Positions 1 to 12,630 of a stretch of DNA of 64,000 nt are shown here, in pieces. The translations under genes and the position numbers were made by a program. The notes below the pieces were generated by a model that ran no database searches, was not told the origin of the DNA, and saw nothing but the letters and a program-made list of their open reading frames with translations. The number at the start of each line of letters is the position of its first letter. Positions within the stretch are counted from its first letter, which is position 1. This stretch comes from Geosiphon pyriformis (Eukaryota; Glomeromycota; Glomeromycetes; Archaeosporales; Geosiphonaceae). The stretch lies in contig JAAOMT010000168.1 in NCBI GenBank assembly GCA_016748015.1, forward strand, positions 76,190 to 140,189, written 5' to 3'.

Positions 1-1
1 T

Positions 2-547
2 TTTGTTGTTCGTCTGGTCTCTTTTGGGGGTAAAACTTGGGCTCAGGTTGCTGGTAGTATTTTGTCTTGTGTGGTTTTTTCAGGTTCTTTTGGTGCTGGT
101 CAGTCCCCTGGTGCCAAAACATTTTCATTTGCCTCTGTTTCCTCTAGTGGTCTTGACTTGTACAATCATATAACTTTTTTGAAACACTTTTTGGAGCTTT
201 TGGCTAACCAGATTTCTGGCATTTTGAAAAAATTGAGTTTGGTGGATTCGGTGCCCCTGGTGGTTGCTTCTGAAGTCTTTTCTCTAGTTGTTCCTGTGTC
301 TGTAGCCTTTGGCTTGAATTCAGATATAGCTTTGGTTGGTAAATTGGTGTCTTCTGTTTCCCCTTCTCTAGTTGTTAATAATATGATCAATAGTTTGAGT
401 TCAAGTAGTTCTAAGGTTTTGACCACTAAAGTTGGTGGCCTAGAATCTAAGATGTTGGCTTTAGAAATATTGGTTGAATCTGTTTTAGAGAAATTGGACT
501 ATTTGTGCTCGGGTTTGAGTTTATTGGCTTTTTTCTCTTCTCAATGA
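2..547 (+). CDS. LINE-A ORF1, C-terminal part
   Basis: The frame is open from base 2 to the TGA at 545-547, so this is the 3' third of ORF1 and the true start lies upstream. LINE ORF1 proteins bind the element RNA. The segment starts with a GGKTWAQVAG-like stretch that in LINE-B, C and D lies just after the CCHC knuckle. A leucine-rich, weakly coiled-coil-like part follows (around LELLANQISGILKKLSLV), then a Ser-rich linker and a conserved tail with KVGGLESKMLALE. The stop overlaps the ORF2 start as ATGA at 544-547. This is the only ORF1 end in the window with that overlap unaltered. Confidence 0.8.
   Translation, partial: FVVRLVSFGGKTWAQVAGSILSCVVFSGSFGAGQSPGAKTFSFASVSSSGLDLYNHITFLKHFLELLANQISGILKKLSLVDSVPLVVASEVFSLVVPVSVAFGLNSDIALVGKLVSSVSPSLVVNNMINSLSSSSSKVLTTKVGGLESKMLALEILVESVLEKLDYLCSGLSLLAFFSSQ
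544..547 (+). promoter_or_regulatory. ATGA overlap of ORF1 stop and ORF2 start
   Basis: The ORF1 stop TGA (545-547) shares bases with an ATG (544-546) that opens the ORF2 frame. A stop-start overlap of this kind is the usual layout for termination-reinitiation of a downstream retrotransposon ORF. That mechanism is inferred here, not shown. In LINE-B, C and D the same site reads ATAA. Confidence 0.65.
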
Positions 548-3500
548 GTGATCTTGTTTGGAAAATTGTGATGTGTAATATAAGAGGTCTGAATAATCTA
601 GCCAAACAGGCTGATGTTATTCAATAGCACAAAGATATGAACAATCTGATTTCAATTTTTACCAAGACAAAACTCAAGAATAAGGTTTGCTTGTGAATAG
701 TCAATAAATTTGATAGGGTTCGGATGTTCACGTTTGGTCTGGATTCTGGTCACATGAATTCTGGGGTTGCTATTGCTATAAACTATTCTTTGGCAAAATA
801 TGTTTACAAAGTTTCTGAGGTGCCTGGTTGACTTTTATCCATCAAATTACTTTTCAAGAATAAACTTTCTGTGTTAATTTTGGGGCTTTACACTGGTGCT
901 TTGTCTGTGGTTTGGTTTTCACAGACTGGTAAAATCAACTCTCTTATTACAAAGATTGTGAACAAATCTTCTTTTGTCATTCTTGAAGGTAATTTCAATG
1001 AAGATGGTTTATGTAAAAGTGCGAGTTTTAAAAAGTGTATTGATTTGGGGCTGGTTAATTTTTTGTCAGGTAGTCTGGTTCTGAAAAATCCTACATGGGA
1101 AAATTTGAGAAGCATGAAAAAAACAATTGATTACATGTTGGTTTTGGCTAATTTGGTTAATGTGGTAATGGATCATATTGTTGTGGATGTCAATGAACAT
1201 TTTGACACTGATTATTAGGCAGTTTCTGTTTCAGTGGATTTGGGTGGTTTGCTAGATATTCAATTAAGCTCTCTTTGTAAACAAACAAACAAAAATCATT
1301 GAAAGTTTGATTTTAAAGATGTTGATAATACAAAGTAGAGCAAGTTTAAAGATGCTATGGCAGCCAATGCTGCCATGTTCTCTGATAATTTCATTGTTTT
1401 CAAGCAATTCTTGAATTTGAATGCAATATGAAATATTGTTTACAGGATTATGACATTGTTGGCTAATGAGATATTCAAGAAAAAGTGGTTTAAAGACTTC
1501 AATGGTGTCTTTACCAAAGAATTTTCTAGGTTTTATAAACTGGAGTATTTGGTCTCAAAAATTGTTAAGGCTTCTCATGAGATATGTGATGTTAGCTTCA
1601 TTTCTTTTATAAAGTACTGGAATTCTTTGGACAATGCCAAAGTCTCAGTTATTCCGAATCTTGTGAACTCTGGTGCAAAGTCTAATCATGTGTGCTCTGT
1701 TCTTTTTGGGATAAGGAAGTCTTATCATGCCTCCTAGCTTGATGAGTCACATAAGACAGAGAAATCTAGTATTAGATCAGTTATAGATAAAAGAATAGAG
1801 AGTTTTGCTGTCAATAAAGGCCACACAATTAGAAGTGTTTTGGAATGTCTTTTCTGGAAGGTGGTGTTGGATCATTTGGTCTCTGATAATGAGCTAGTTC
1901 TAGATTCTGTTAAGGTTAAGACCAAGATTGATACAATTATGGAGGGCTAGACAAGAAAGAAAGTTGTGTCTGTTTGTGTTTCTAATATGTAGCAGTATTA
2001 GTATTTGCTTTTATCACATATTGATGATAATGCGTTTTCCAAAATTATGGTTCCTGTTGGTTTTAATAAATTGGTTTGTGTGGTTAAGAATTTACCTAAT
2101 GGGAAGACTGCTGAGCTATCTGGCATTACAAATAAGATGTGAAAACACACTGACGATAAGATGCTCACTATGCTCTTAGACATTTTCAATCTTTGTTTAT
2201 TGTGAGAATCTGTTTCACAATCTTGAAAGAAAGCTTGGGTGTCAATAATCCTTAAGCCTTATGAATAGGAAGATGTCTTGACTAATACTAGACCAATTGC
2301 ATTGATAGAGATGGCTCATAAAGTTCTTTTTAAGTTGTTGTCTAATAAGATTTTCTTGGTCTGTAGTAAATTTGGCATTCTTTACAGTGACAATTTTTCT
2401 GTGCTAAAGGGTATAATGACCCAGTTTTTTATCTTTGCTGTTGGGTCAGTGGTTGAAAATGCTTTAGAAAAGAATTGTGAGTTGTGGTTGGTCTTGCAGG
2501 ATATGCAGAAAGCTTATGACTCTGTGGGTTAGCATCATTTAAGGAATAGCTTGATTCAAATCAAGATATGTGACTGATTTATCTGGTTCTTTGGGAGCAT
2601 TTATGGTAATAGAATCAACCGGATCATAACTGATTATGGTTTAACAGAAGGATACTGTGTGCATGATGGTCTGGATCAGGGTGAGGTTTTTTCTCCTCTG
2701 CTTTGGAAAATTTTTTATGACCCCTTGTTATGTGAATTAAATGACAGAAAAGTTTGTGTAGATATTGTATTAATATTAGATTTGTTGCTAAGACAGGCAG
2801 GCTGAAGACTCAGGGTGGAATGACCTCATTTCTTGCTGCTGGTGCTTTTGTTGATAACACAATTTGGGTTGGAAGCAGTCAGGTGGCCACTCAATATATT
2901 TTGGATATTGCTAGTAGTTTTTTTAAGGTCAATGACATTACAATTAACAATGAAAAGACAGTTGCCATCCCCATCAACCAGAGGATTAAGGATGCTTTTT
3001 TGTCAATAAGTGGTCTGCCAATATCTATTGCTCATAAAGAGGAGTGTCATAGATACTTTGGCATTTTTTTGTCTTTCGAGAGCTTGTCCAAGTTTAGCTT
3101 GGTAAAGACTTATTCAGATGTCAGATTTTTTGTCAATTTGGTTTTAAAGAAAGCCATATTAAATAAACAATTCCTTTATTTAGTCTTAGTAATACTGCAG
3201 CCAATAGTCAGTTACAGGACTCAGTTTAGTTTTGTTTCCAAGAATGTGTGTGCTAAGTAAGATGCTTTAATTAGGAGGGGTTTGAGGTTGAAGGCTGGTC
3301 TGCTGAGGGACTTCTTCAATGAGGCTCTTTATCATCCATTGCTATATGACTTGAAATTATTTAAGCAGTTGCAGACTGAATGTAAGATGGCTTCTTTGTT
3401 GAGTTTTTCGAATAATGGTGGACTTGTTGGTCATTTGTTTGAGCATAGAGTCTTGGATTTACAAGTTTTGAGCTGGTTGCCTATTTACTTTTTGTGTCAC

Positions 3501-5225
3501 CCTGTCAAGTTGCATGCTAGTCTGGTAAACAATTTCTTGGCAGGTGTAATTAAGATCTTAATAAGTTGTAATATGTCTTTTGACAATTTTTTTCTGTCTG
3601 CTTTCCATTTTTTGGGTGGCACTTCAATGTCTTTTGTACTGAAAGATTCAGTATTTTATGGTGTTTCATATTTGCTTAGAAGATTTGGGATCATATTTGT
3701 TGATTAGTTATATAATAAGAAAGAATTAATTTTTGATTGGAAAAGCTTTTGTCAGTAAAAAAGACTTGATCCAAGAGGCTCTATTCCTTATTGGTTTAAT
3801 TTGGCCTGTGATTTCTTGATCAAGTTCTCTATTTCTGTTGTTTTGCCTGTTGCTGGCTCTCAGTTTTTGGATGCTTATGTCTCTGATGTTGTATTTAAGA
3901 TAAGGCAGTGTCTTTTTGTTACTGATCTGGGTGTTATTAATGTCTACACAGATGGATTTTTAAGGAACCTGGATATGCAAAATATGAAGTGTGGTGTGGC
4001 TGCATATTTTTCCGATTTGGATTTGAGTATTAGCATTGGTGTTGATGGTTTGGTGTCCTCTATGTTGGCAGAAATACAAGCAATTATTTTGGCTCTGGAA
4101 TGCATTCTTTTTGGTAGTTCTGTTATAGTGTATTCAGACATTCAGGCTGCCTTAGATGTCTGTGCTGCTGAATTATTACTGGCTTTGCTGGACTTTCGCA
4201 GTTATTGCTAGATAGAATGGCATGGTGCAATGGCAGCTATTAGGAATAAAGAACTTAAAGTTTCTTGGTACAAGGTTAAAAGACATTTGGGCATATTGGG
4301 TAATAAACATGCTAATGAGCTGGCTGGCTTGGCTGCTGGCTCAAATTGTGTACTTTCTGTTTTGATCAAGGACAAGTTTGTTAGGACTGGTGAAGTGGCA
4401 ATGTTTGTGAATATTTGTTGTTTTACTCATAAGATTTTTGGAGCTGTTTATCAAGCTTGTTGGGAGGTTGAACCTGGCTCAAAGATTATTGATGCAAGTA
4501 TGATTAGAGATGTAGATTGGGTTTGTACTACCTTAGTTTGGCATCCTGACTCACACATGGCTGCTGGCTTTACCAGCAGGTTCACAGCTAATTTATGTTC
4601 ATACTTTATAAAGACTTTATACCATTATCTGCTGGTTGCTGTTCGAAAGCATATTTATAATAGCAGATATCCTAGTGTTTTGTGTTTTCATTATAAGGAT
4701 ATTGAAGGTTCCAATTATTTTTTTATTTGTCTGTTTGATGCTAAAATTTGTGGTAATCTACTCAAATCCTATTTGGCTCAATGGGATACCCAATCAGGTT
4801 TGAGTCTGTTTTCATCTTGGATTATGCAGATGTTTTTTTTAAGTGTCTCAGAAAATTCTGTTTATTTGGCTTTATGTAAAGGTTTTTTGTTCAAAGATTG
4901 GTATTTGGAGGCTCTGTTTATTTTTGATGGTGCTAAGATTACTGGTGAAAATGTTGTGAAATTTGTTCGAGACTTGGGAGTAGCTCACTGTGCTAATGTA
5001 TGGTTGGTTCATGCCAAATTTAGATCATTTATGGAAAAGAGAGGACTGATCATGTGTGATGAGTCTTTATTGCCTGATGTCTATAGTCTGTTATTTTTGC
5101 TTTCTATTAAAGTTGTTCGATTATTAGGGGTTGCTAAGGCACTCAGTATTAGCTTTGGCTTTTGTAAGTCTTGTTGCTTTTTTTCTGACGTTGTTAATAC
5201 TGTGTCTGTTAAGATATATTCATAG
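544..5225 (+). pseudogene. LINE-A ORF2: APE endonuclease, reverse transcriptase, RNase H (inactivated)
   Basis: ORF2 would nick the target, prime reverse transcription and remove the RNA. The endonuclease spans about 544-1240, RT about 2260-3260, RNase H about 3940-4330 and a Zn-binding C-terminus about 4670-4730. In-frame stops at 625, 694, 829, 1300, 1336, 1429 and 1948 fall where the sister copies or family pattern have Trp, and the one at 1216 where LINE-C has Gln. The endonuclease Glu is Lys (664), its GDFNE box reads GNFNE (991), and the final His is Tyr (before 1216). The RT box FVDD reads FVDN (2847-2858). A one-base frameshift near 2750 moves the rest to another frame. RNase H residues in VYTDG, LAEIQ and YSDIQ are still seen. 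The closing stop is at 5223-5225. Confidence 0.92.
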
Positions 5226-5350
5226 TGTTGCTCTGATTGGTCCAAGTGGCTAGTCACATATAAAAAGTGCATAATTTGCATCTAGTTTAAATCACTTAAT
5301 TTAATGTATTGTACTAGGTGGCATTTGGGCCTTACTTGTTAAATGAATAA

Positions 5351-7504
5351 AAAAAATAAAAATAAAAAAACCATTTATTAAAAAAAAATTTATATTTGTA
5401 TTAATTTTTTTTAAACTAAAAATAAAAAAACTTTTTGTTAACAAAAAATATTTAGATATAAATAAAATTTATTGGTTTTATAATTATAATAAAAGATTTA
5501 CTAATATATAAAAAAACTTTTTCAATTCTTAAATTAATTAAAATAATTATTGTTTTATTTATATTAATTAAAATGTTTATAATATTAAAACACTTATTAA
5601 GAATGTTTAAAATCTTTTGTGTAACTATATAATAGTTATTAATTTAGATTATATTATTAATAAAAACATTAATAATTAAGTATAATATTAATTTAATATT
5701 AGATTTAATTCTGTTAGTTTTTATAATAAACTTAAAATTCTATTTAATATCTATAAAAAACTTTATACTTTTTTATCTTACACAAAAAAGAGTCATAAAA
5801 TATTTTCTATAAAAAGACAAAAACATTTTACTTTAATTTAAATTATTATAAATTTTATAATTTTTTATTAATTTAAAATTTATTATATTTCTATTTATAA
5901 AGTTATTGTAAATATATTTGAAAAATCAGATAAATTTATTACATATTTTAATTCTTTTTAAAATATTTTTTGATGTAATTATCTTATAAAATCGTAAATT
6001 TTACATATATTTTAAAAAACTAACCAAATTTTTCTGTTTTTTTTTTCAATATATTCTTAATAACAAAATTAATTACAAACACAAAAAATTAAGTTAATAT
6101 GTCTTTTAATATTAAAAAATTGTTTTTTCTAAGAATTTCAAACTTGTTATAAACTACAAAAATCTAATTAAAAAAAATCTTTGACAAAATTTTTTAGCAA
6201 TTTCAATTAAAACAATTAGCTTAGTATTTATTAAAATGTTTTTCTATTTATATAGTTTTAGAATTATAAAAATCTATGTTTTTTGTTATGTATTAAAAAA
6301 TTTTTTTTTAATAAACACATATTTAAAAGTTACATTAAAACAAATTTATTACAATTTTTTTTTCATCTTATTAGTAATTTTAAAAAAACTTGTAGCTTTT
6401 TTTTTAAAAAAATTTTTTATAATTAATAACTTTTTATCAAAACCAATTTATTTTATAATATCACAAAATATATTGTTATTAATATAATTTAAAATAATCT
6501 TTTTAAAAAATTATTTTAATATATTTTTAATTATAGTGTTTTTATTATTAGCAAAAGTTTTTATATATTTAGTAATAATATTTTTTATGTACAAATTCTT
6601 TATAGCTTTGAATTTACATATTTTATAATATTTATAAAGTTTTCTAAACTAAACCAAAATTTGTTTAATTTTATAATTATTAGATCTAATATTTAAAAAA
6701 TTTTAAAAACTTGTAACCTAATCTGAATCAAGTTTATTTTACTTATTTATTAAAATTCTAAACTCTTTTAAATTATTCAACTTAAATATTAAAATATAAC
6801 TTAATTTTTGTAATAATTAAAATATTATTTTTTAATTTTTTATATTACTTAATAATATTATTTTGTTTAACAGAAACATTTATGTTTTTAATATTATAAA
6901 TAATTGTTTTTTAGATTAAGTTATTATTAGCAATAAAAAAAACCATATTATTATTTAAATAAAATAGATTAAACTTGTTTAAAACTGTTTTAAATAATTT
7001 TTTAACATCAACATTTTAGTTTTTAAATCATTAATTTTAAATATTAAAACTTTTGAGCTATTTAACAACTAAAAGAATTTATTTATTATTTTAAACACAA
7101 TTAAAAAATTTAACAACAGTCTATTAATAATTTTTTGTTTGTGTATTTTTTTTAGTTTTTGGCTAATAAAAAAAAATTTAACTTATATATAATTGCTAAA
7201 TTTTGATTAGCAAAAAATATTAATAAATATTTTAAAATATTTAAACAAAAATTCAAAGCTAAAACCATAATATTATTATTTAAAATATTAATATTATTAT
7301 TTAATATTAAAGAATTATAAGAAAAAATATAAAATAAAATAGATTTTGCATTACTAATTATTAATATTTAAGTTTTACTACCAAAAACCAGATAATAAAT
7401 TAAAAATTTGTTTTTTTACATATATATATGTAAAATACTACTTATTAAAATTAAACAAATAGCAGTATTTTTAAAAAAAAACCAAATTAAAACACATAAT
7501 TACA
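5351..7504. other. A/T-only spacer without a recognisable gene
   Basis: The stretch consists almost entirely of A and T, with runs of both and no protein resembling a known family. The longest open frame (6236-6487) is poly-Phe/Leu/Ile/Lys translated from homopolymer-rich DNA. It may be older transposon sequence eroded beyond recognition. I see nothing else in it. Confidence 0.6.
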
Positions 7505-7547
7505 TAGCAGAAAAATTTTTTTTTCTCTTTTTAATCCTCTAACCATA

Positions 7548-9561
7548 ATGAAAGCTTTATTTTATCAAAGTTTTAGCTTTCTTTTTTCCTTTTTACTTTC
7601 AGTTATTTCTTTTAATACACTTCTTTTTGTTGCTATAAACCCAGTGGACACTTCTGTTAATGGTTTTGGTTCTGTTTTGGCTGGGTTGGAGACCCAGTCT
7701 AGCACTAAGAAAAAAGCATGTATTGAGAGTATCTATTCTTATGGTTCTTTGTACAAAAAAACTAAGAATCCTGAAGTTACTGGTGGTTTAGTAAATTTGT
7801 CAGCTGGTCTCATTTCTATCAACATCTTTTAAGTTAAAGCTAAAGAATACAAGGTATTCTGGAATAGTAAGATTGAAAATAACAAATCTAGTATAAGTAG
7901 GGTGTTGGATGTTGAGAACTTAAAAAACATGATAGCTGAAGAGACAAGCTATATTAACTTCAACACTTTAGATACAAATAACATAATAGACAATACAATT
8001 TCAAAAAAGACACAAACAAAGACTTACATCTTGGGACAACCACCAAAAATGCTCTTTTTTAACACTCTAAGTAATGATAATATTAAGTTAGTGCTTCTGG
8101 CACCTAAATTTGTTGGGTTTAATTGGCTGCTGCGTGCTGAGTTATGTGTCTTGAAAAAACATAGCTTTGAACCAGTTAAATTGTTTGCATTAGATATTAA
8201 GCTATCTACAATATCTGGTAAGACTATAAGTGATAAATTAATTTCTATTAAAAAAATTTTTTATCATGTGGATGGTTTTGGAGGAGCTTCTACTCTCTCA
8301 AAATTCCCAGGAATTATCAGATCATCTTTTACATCTGAATCAAGTTTGAATAAGGCAAAAGATTTGGCAATTTGTGAAAAAATTTTAGTTAATAATGATG
8401 TAAAAAAAACAATTGGTTGTACCAATTGGAAAATAATTGTCAAAGAGATCCCAGTAAATCTTTCCAAATTGGCAATAGAAGTGGTTTTTTCTAAATTTGG
8501 TAAAATCAATTCAATCAGACTATAGCTAATTGGTCTTTGGCAGAAAGCCTTGATTGAGTTTGAATTTTTAAAAGTGACCAGTTTAGTTACTTCTAAATAG
8601 TTGGTTTTTGTGGGTAAAGATTTTGTGCAGATAGCTCTAGCCATTAATAATAAAGATTCATGGATAAATAAGAATTGGCATTGGGCTCTGCTTTACACTT
8701 TTCTAATTGGTACTATTGCTCATGATTTGTCAAATTTGTTTTATTGGGCATAATCCGGTTTTATATGTTTACAATAAAAGTGTTGTCATTTGTTTTGGTA
8801 ATAAAAAGTCAAAAAATGCTGTTATTGGTTTTTTGCCAGTTTTCAAAGATGTAAATTTGTGCTGGACAGGTTTTTCTTTGGCCTGTTGTGCTAAGTGTAA
8901 ACAACTTAGTCATATTTCTGATGTATGTTTAATAGGTAAGAATTCTGGTATATATAGTAAGTAGGTAGTAACTTCTTAAGATTAAGTTCACTTGGCCAAT
9001 ATATATAAGAGAAAGCAAACACCAATTATTTACCCAGTTTTTTTTGGCAGAAAAACTTGGGCCCAAGTTACTGGTGGCCCTTCTTTTCATGTGATTTATT
9101 TTGTTGCTTCTGGTGTTGGTTTACTTCCAGGTGTAAAATCTTTTTTGTCAAATTCTATCTTTTTTAAGATCTCTAGTTTAAATGATCATTTGGCATTCTT
9201 GAAGTGCTCTTTGAAGCATTTGATGGATCAAGTTTCTGATATTTTGAAAAAGCTAAGCTTAGTAGAATTAATACCTTTGGTGTCCTCAGTTCTTGCTTTC
9301 TTTCCTATTGGTTCTGAGTCTTTAATCTTAGGTTTAGAATCAAATATGACTTTGGATGATGCACTGGTATCACCAGTTTTTTCTCTCTCTGTTATTGATA
9401 ATGTTGTGTCCAGTTTGAGTAGCTCAAAAGTGCTAACCAATAAGATGGGTGGCTTGGAAATAAAAATGGTGTCTTTGGAAGTGTCAATCAGTTCAGTGTT
9501 GGCTAGATTGAATTGTTTGTGCTCTAATTTGGGTTCTTTGTTACATTCTTTGTTCTAATAA
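7548..9561 (+). pseudogene. LINE-B ORF1: RRM-like RNA-binding protein with CCHC knuckle
   Basis: The start ATG is at 7548, after the shared leader. A Ser-rich N-terminus is followed by a conserved block (DKLISIKKIFYHVDGFGG at about 8230-8280), then an RRM-like fold region (VKEIPVNLSKLAIEVVFSKFGKI). After a frameshift near 8725 a CCHC knuckle C-x2-C-x4-H-x4-C (CAKCKQLSHISDVC, about 8883-8925) is intact. The tail carries the usual KMGGLEIKMVSLE block. Stops interrupt at 7830 and 8523. A deletion of about 26 bases relative to LINE-C causes the frameshift. The ORF ends in two stops (TAA 9556 and TAA 9559), the first from the CAA seen in the sisters. Confidence 0.87.
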
Positions 9562-12500
9562 GTGGTCTGATATGGAAATTTACTATATGTAATGTCTAAA
9601 GTATCAATATTCCTATGAAGCAAGTGGATATTGTCTGTTGGCATGTAAATTCTGGTAGTTTTGTGTCTTTTGTTACATAAACTAAATTGTGGTCTAGTGT
9701 CAAGCCATGAATTGCCAATAAGTTTAAAGATGTATGTGTTTTTATATCTGGTTTGGACAAAAGATTTCTTGATGCTGGAGTGGTCATAATTATGAACAAT
9801 TTATTGGCTTGTCATGTATCTAAAGTGGAAGAAATTCCTGGTTGGATTATTTCAGTGTGACTGTTATTTAAAGGCAAGCTTTTAATTACAATTTTGAGTT
9901 TGTATGCTGGTGTTTTTCCTGAAACTAGGTTTGATCAAACTTTGGAGGTGAACTCTCTGATTGCAAAAGCTGTTAACTTCAGCACTTTTGTGGTCTTGAG
10001 TAGAGATTTTAATAAGAATAGATCTGAAAAGAGTGCAAGTTATAAGTTCTGTTTGGGTTTGAGTTTGATTAATTTATTTGCTATCCATCATTTGGTGAAA
10101 ACTCTTACATAGAGTAATTTCAGAGGAGTTGAAAAAACAATTAATCACATTTTTATCAGTGAGAATTTATTATTTGCAGTCACCAATCATTAGGTCTGCT
10201 TTGTTTTCAGTTTTTTCAATACTAATTACAATGTCATTATGGTTTTGATTGACTTGAGTGGGCTCTTAAATGTTTATTTGAATAGTCTGCACAAACAGAC
10301 TAACAGAGATTATTGGAAGTTTAAAATTAAGAATACTAATTGCTTCAAATAGGCTGAATTTAGGGACTGTTCTTCTGTCAAGCTTTTAATAATTGTTAAT
10401 AAATTCTCTGATGCCATATTCTGTGGTAATTTAAATAGTATGTAAGCAATTTTGAAGAAGATGATAGTGGAGTCAGCTGATGAAATATTTTCAAAACATT
10501 GGTTTAGTGAATTTTAGTGTTCAAGAAATCAACATTTTTCTAAGTTTTTTGGTTTGGAATTGTTGGTTGCCAAAATTGTTAAAACATTTAACTCTGACAA
10601 CATGTCTGAGGTTAATCATCTTGCAAAAATATGGTCAATTTTAGATGATACTAAGGCTTGCAATTTTGCTGATTTGGTGTATTTAGAGGTAAAATCTGTG
10701 GTGGTTCTCAAACATTTGTTATTAGCTTATAAAGAATACAGAAAGTCTAATATATATAAGTCAAAGTTGGTTAAAAAGGCTTCTATTAGAAAAGCAAATA
10801 CAATACATATGGAAAATTTTTGTTCCAACAAAGGTAGCATAATTTGCAATGTTTTGAAACAACTCTTTTACAAGATAGTTTTGGATCACTTGGTGGTAAA
10901 TAATAAGTTAGTTTTGGAACCAGAAGAGATAAAATCAGGTGTGAATAGAATCATAAAAGGTTGGACAAGAAAACATACAATGCCTCTGATACTACCTGAT
11001 CTTTGGACTCACTAGTATGCATTATTAGACTATGTCAGGAAAGATGCTTTTTCTGGTGTGATGGATGTAATTAGTATAAGTAAATTGTTCTTGATTGTTA
11101 ATGGTCTGCTTAATAGTAAAGCCACTGGCTTATTTGGCATTCCTAATGAACTATAGAAACATAACAGTAAGGATGTGTTAGAATGTTTTTTGGTGTTGTT
11201 GAACATGTGTTTAATTGTTGGTAGTGTGCCTGTTTTGTAGATGAGAGCTTGGGTTTTGATAATTTCTAAACCTTATGACTGAGATAAAGTCTTTATGAAT
11301 ACACATCCCATAGCTTTGATTGAAACTGCCAAAAAAATTCTATTTAAGATTTTGTTTAATTGTATTTCATTGGCATGCAGCAAGTTTAATGTTCTCTAGG
11401 ATGATAATTTTTTGGTGTTAAGGAGTACATCTACACAATCTCTTATATTTGTTATCAGGTCAGTAGTTGAAGATACTCTTAAAAAAAATAGGGAAATTTA
11501 GTTAGTCCTGCAGAATATGCAGAAAGTATATAATTTAGTTGAGTAGCACCACTTGGAAAATAGCTTGCAGTGTATTAAAATATGTAAGAAATTCATTCAG
11601 TTTTTTGGTAGTATTCATAAGAATAGATTTAACAAAATGATGACTGATTTTAGGTTGTCAAATAGTTATAGGGTGTTTGATAGATTGGATCAGAATGAAG
11701 TTTTTTCACCCCTTCTGTGGAGGATCTTTTATAATTTTCTCTTGTATAAAGTTAAAAGACATAAATATTTGTGTAAGTACTGAATCAATAGTAAATTTGT
11801 TTCAAAGACAGGCAGAGTTAAGAATAGTGGTAGAATAACTTCTTTTTTTGCAGCAAGTGTATTTGTTAATGACACTATTTGAATTGGGAATTTTCAGATC
11901 TTTACTCAGTATGTTTTGAACATTACCAATAAGTTTTTTGAAATCAACAATATTTCTATCAACAGTAAAAAAACAGTGGTTATTCTCATAAATCAGGGTA
12001 TTAGGGTTGCTTTTTTCAATATTTGTGATCAGCCAATCACAATTGTTAAGAAAAGTAATATTCATTATTACCTAAGAATTTTTTGTTTACCAATGGCTTA
12101 TCCAAGCCAAGTATTGCCAAGACTTATTCTGATGTTCATTTTTTGTTAATGTTGTGCTTTGGAAGGCTATTACAGATAAACAATTCTCTTATTTGGTATT
12201 AGCTGTCCTGCAGTCTATAATCAGTTATCAAACTCAGTTCAGTTTTGTTTCATCAAATGTGTGTTGCATGTGAGATGTTATGATCAGAAAAAGTTTCAAA
12301 CTGAAAGCATGTCTGCCCCATAATTTTTTGAATACAGCTTTGTATTATCCCTCTTTGTATGACTTGAAGTCTTTTAAACAAATGCAGTCTGAAGCAAAGA
12401 TGGCTGCTCTGATCTCCTTTTCCAATGCTGTAGACATTCTTGAATATTTGTTTAGTCATAGATTCTTGAACTTGCAAGTTTTAAGTTGGGCTTTTTTGAA

Positions 12501-12630
12501 TCCTTTGCAGTTTTTTGTCAAGTTACATGTTAGTCCAGTAAACAATTTTTTAGTTAAAATGGTAAAAATTTTTTTGGGCAATAAGCTTTTATTGGTTAAC
12601 AATTTTCTAAATGTCTTTCATAGTTTTGGT
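9558..12630 (+). pseudogene. LINE-B ORF2: endonuclease and RT, truncated
   Basis: The ORF2 start reads ATA (9558-9560) instead of ATG. The endonuclease lies at about 9560-10270. Its Glu position is a stop (VT*TKL near 9677) and the GDFNE box reads RDFNK. RT follows at about 11270-12270. The catalytic box reads FVND (11862-11873) because the first Asp codon is AAT. A one-base loss near 12140 shifts the frame. The segment 12280-12630 (KACLPHNF ... VFHSFG) is the RT-to-RNase H linker. Beyond 12630 the frame runs on into LTR sequence, giving a chance fusion frame to 12717. Many TAG/TGA stops sit at Trp positions. Confidence 0.88.

Larger units (their letters stand above)
1..5350 (+). mobile_element. 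LINE-A, non-LTR retrotransposon, 5' end outside the window
   Basis: This is a two-ORF LINE. The window opens inside ORF1. ORF2 follows with APE-type endonuclease, reverse transcriptase, RNase H and a C-terminal Zn-binding region. A short 3' UTR with the phrase GGCCTTACTTGTTAAATG (compare LINE-C near 54900) leads into an A-rich AAATAA-type tail near 5350. LINE-A is closest to LINE-C in its endonuclease segment; LINE-B and LINE-D form a second pair. It is on the plus strand like the other three long copies. The many in-frame stops make it immobile. That it is a LINE is read directly from domain order and tail; the family assignment to arbuscular mycorrhizal fungi is recognition. Confidence 0.93.
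7505..12630 (+). mobile_element. LINE-B, non-LTR retrotransposon, 3' end lost
   Basis: The 5' leader (near 7520-7550, TTTTTAATCCTCTAACCATAAT) matches the leaders of LINE-C and LINE-D. ORF1 runs from 7548 and ORF2 from 9558. ORF2 stops matching its relatives after 12630, where LTR sequence of gypsy copy G1 begins. RNase H, the C-terminus and the 3' UTR are missing and are not found beyond G1. A LINE that lacks its 3' end cannot be an ordinary 5'-truncated insertion, so a later deletion or rearrangement is inferred. Its closest relative here is LINE-D. Confidence 0.9.

Noticed and set aside
544-5225. A variant genetic code (UGA or UAG read as amino acids) to explain the many in-frame stops at Trp positions
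   Set aside because: Both TGA and TAG replace Trp, TAA and TAG replace Gln, and the same copies have lost catalytic Asp, Glu, Cys and His by matching transitions and carry frameshifts. Decay explains all of it.
6236-6487. 83-codon open frame in the A/T spacer
   Set aside because: It is Phe/Leu/Ile/Lys/Asn-rich translation of homopolymer A/T DNA with no family resemblance.
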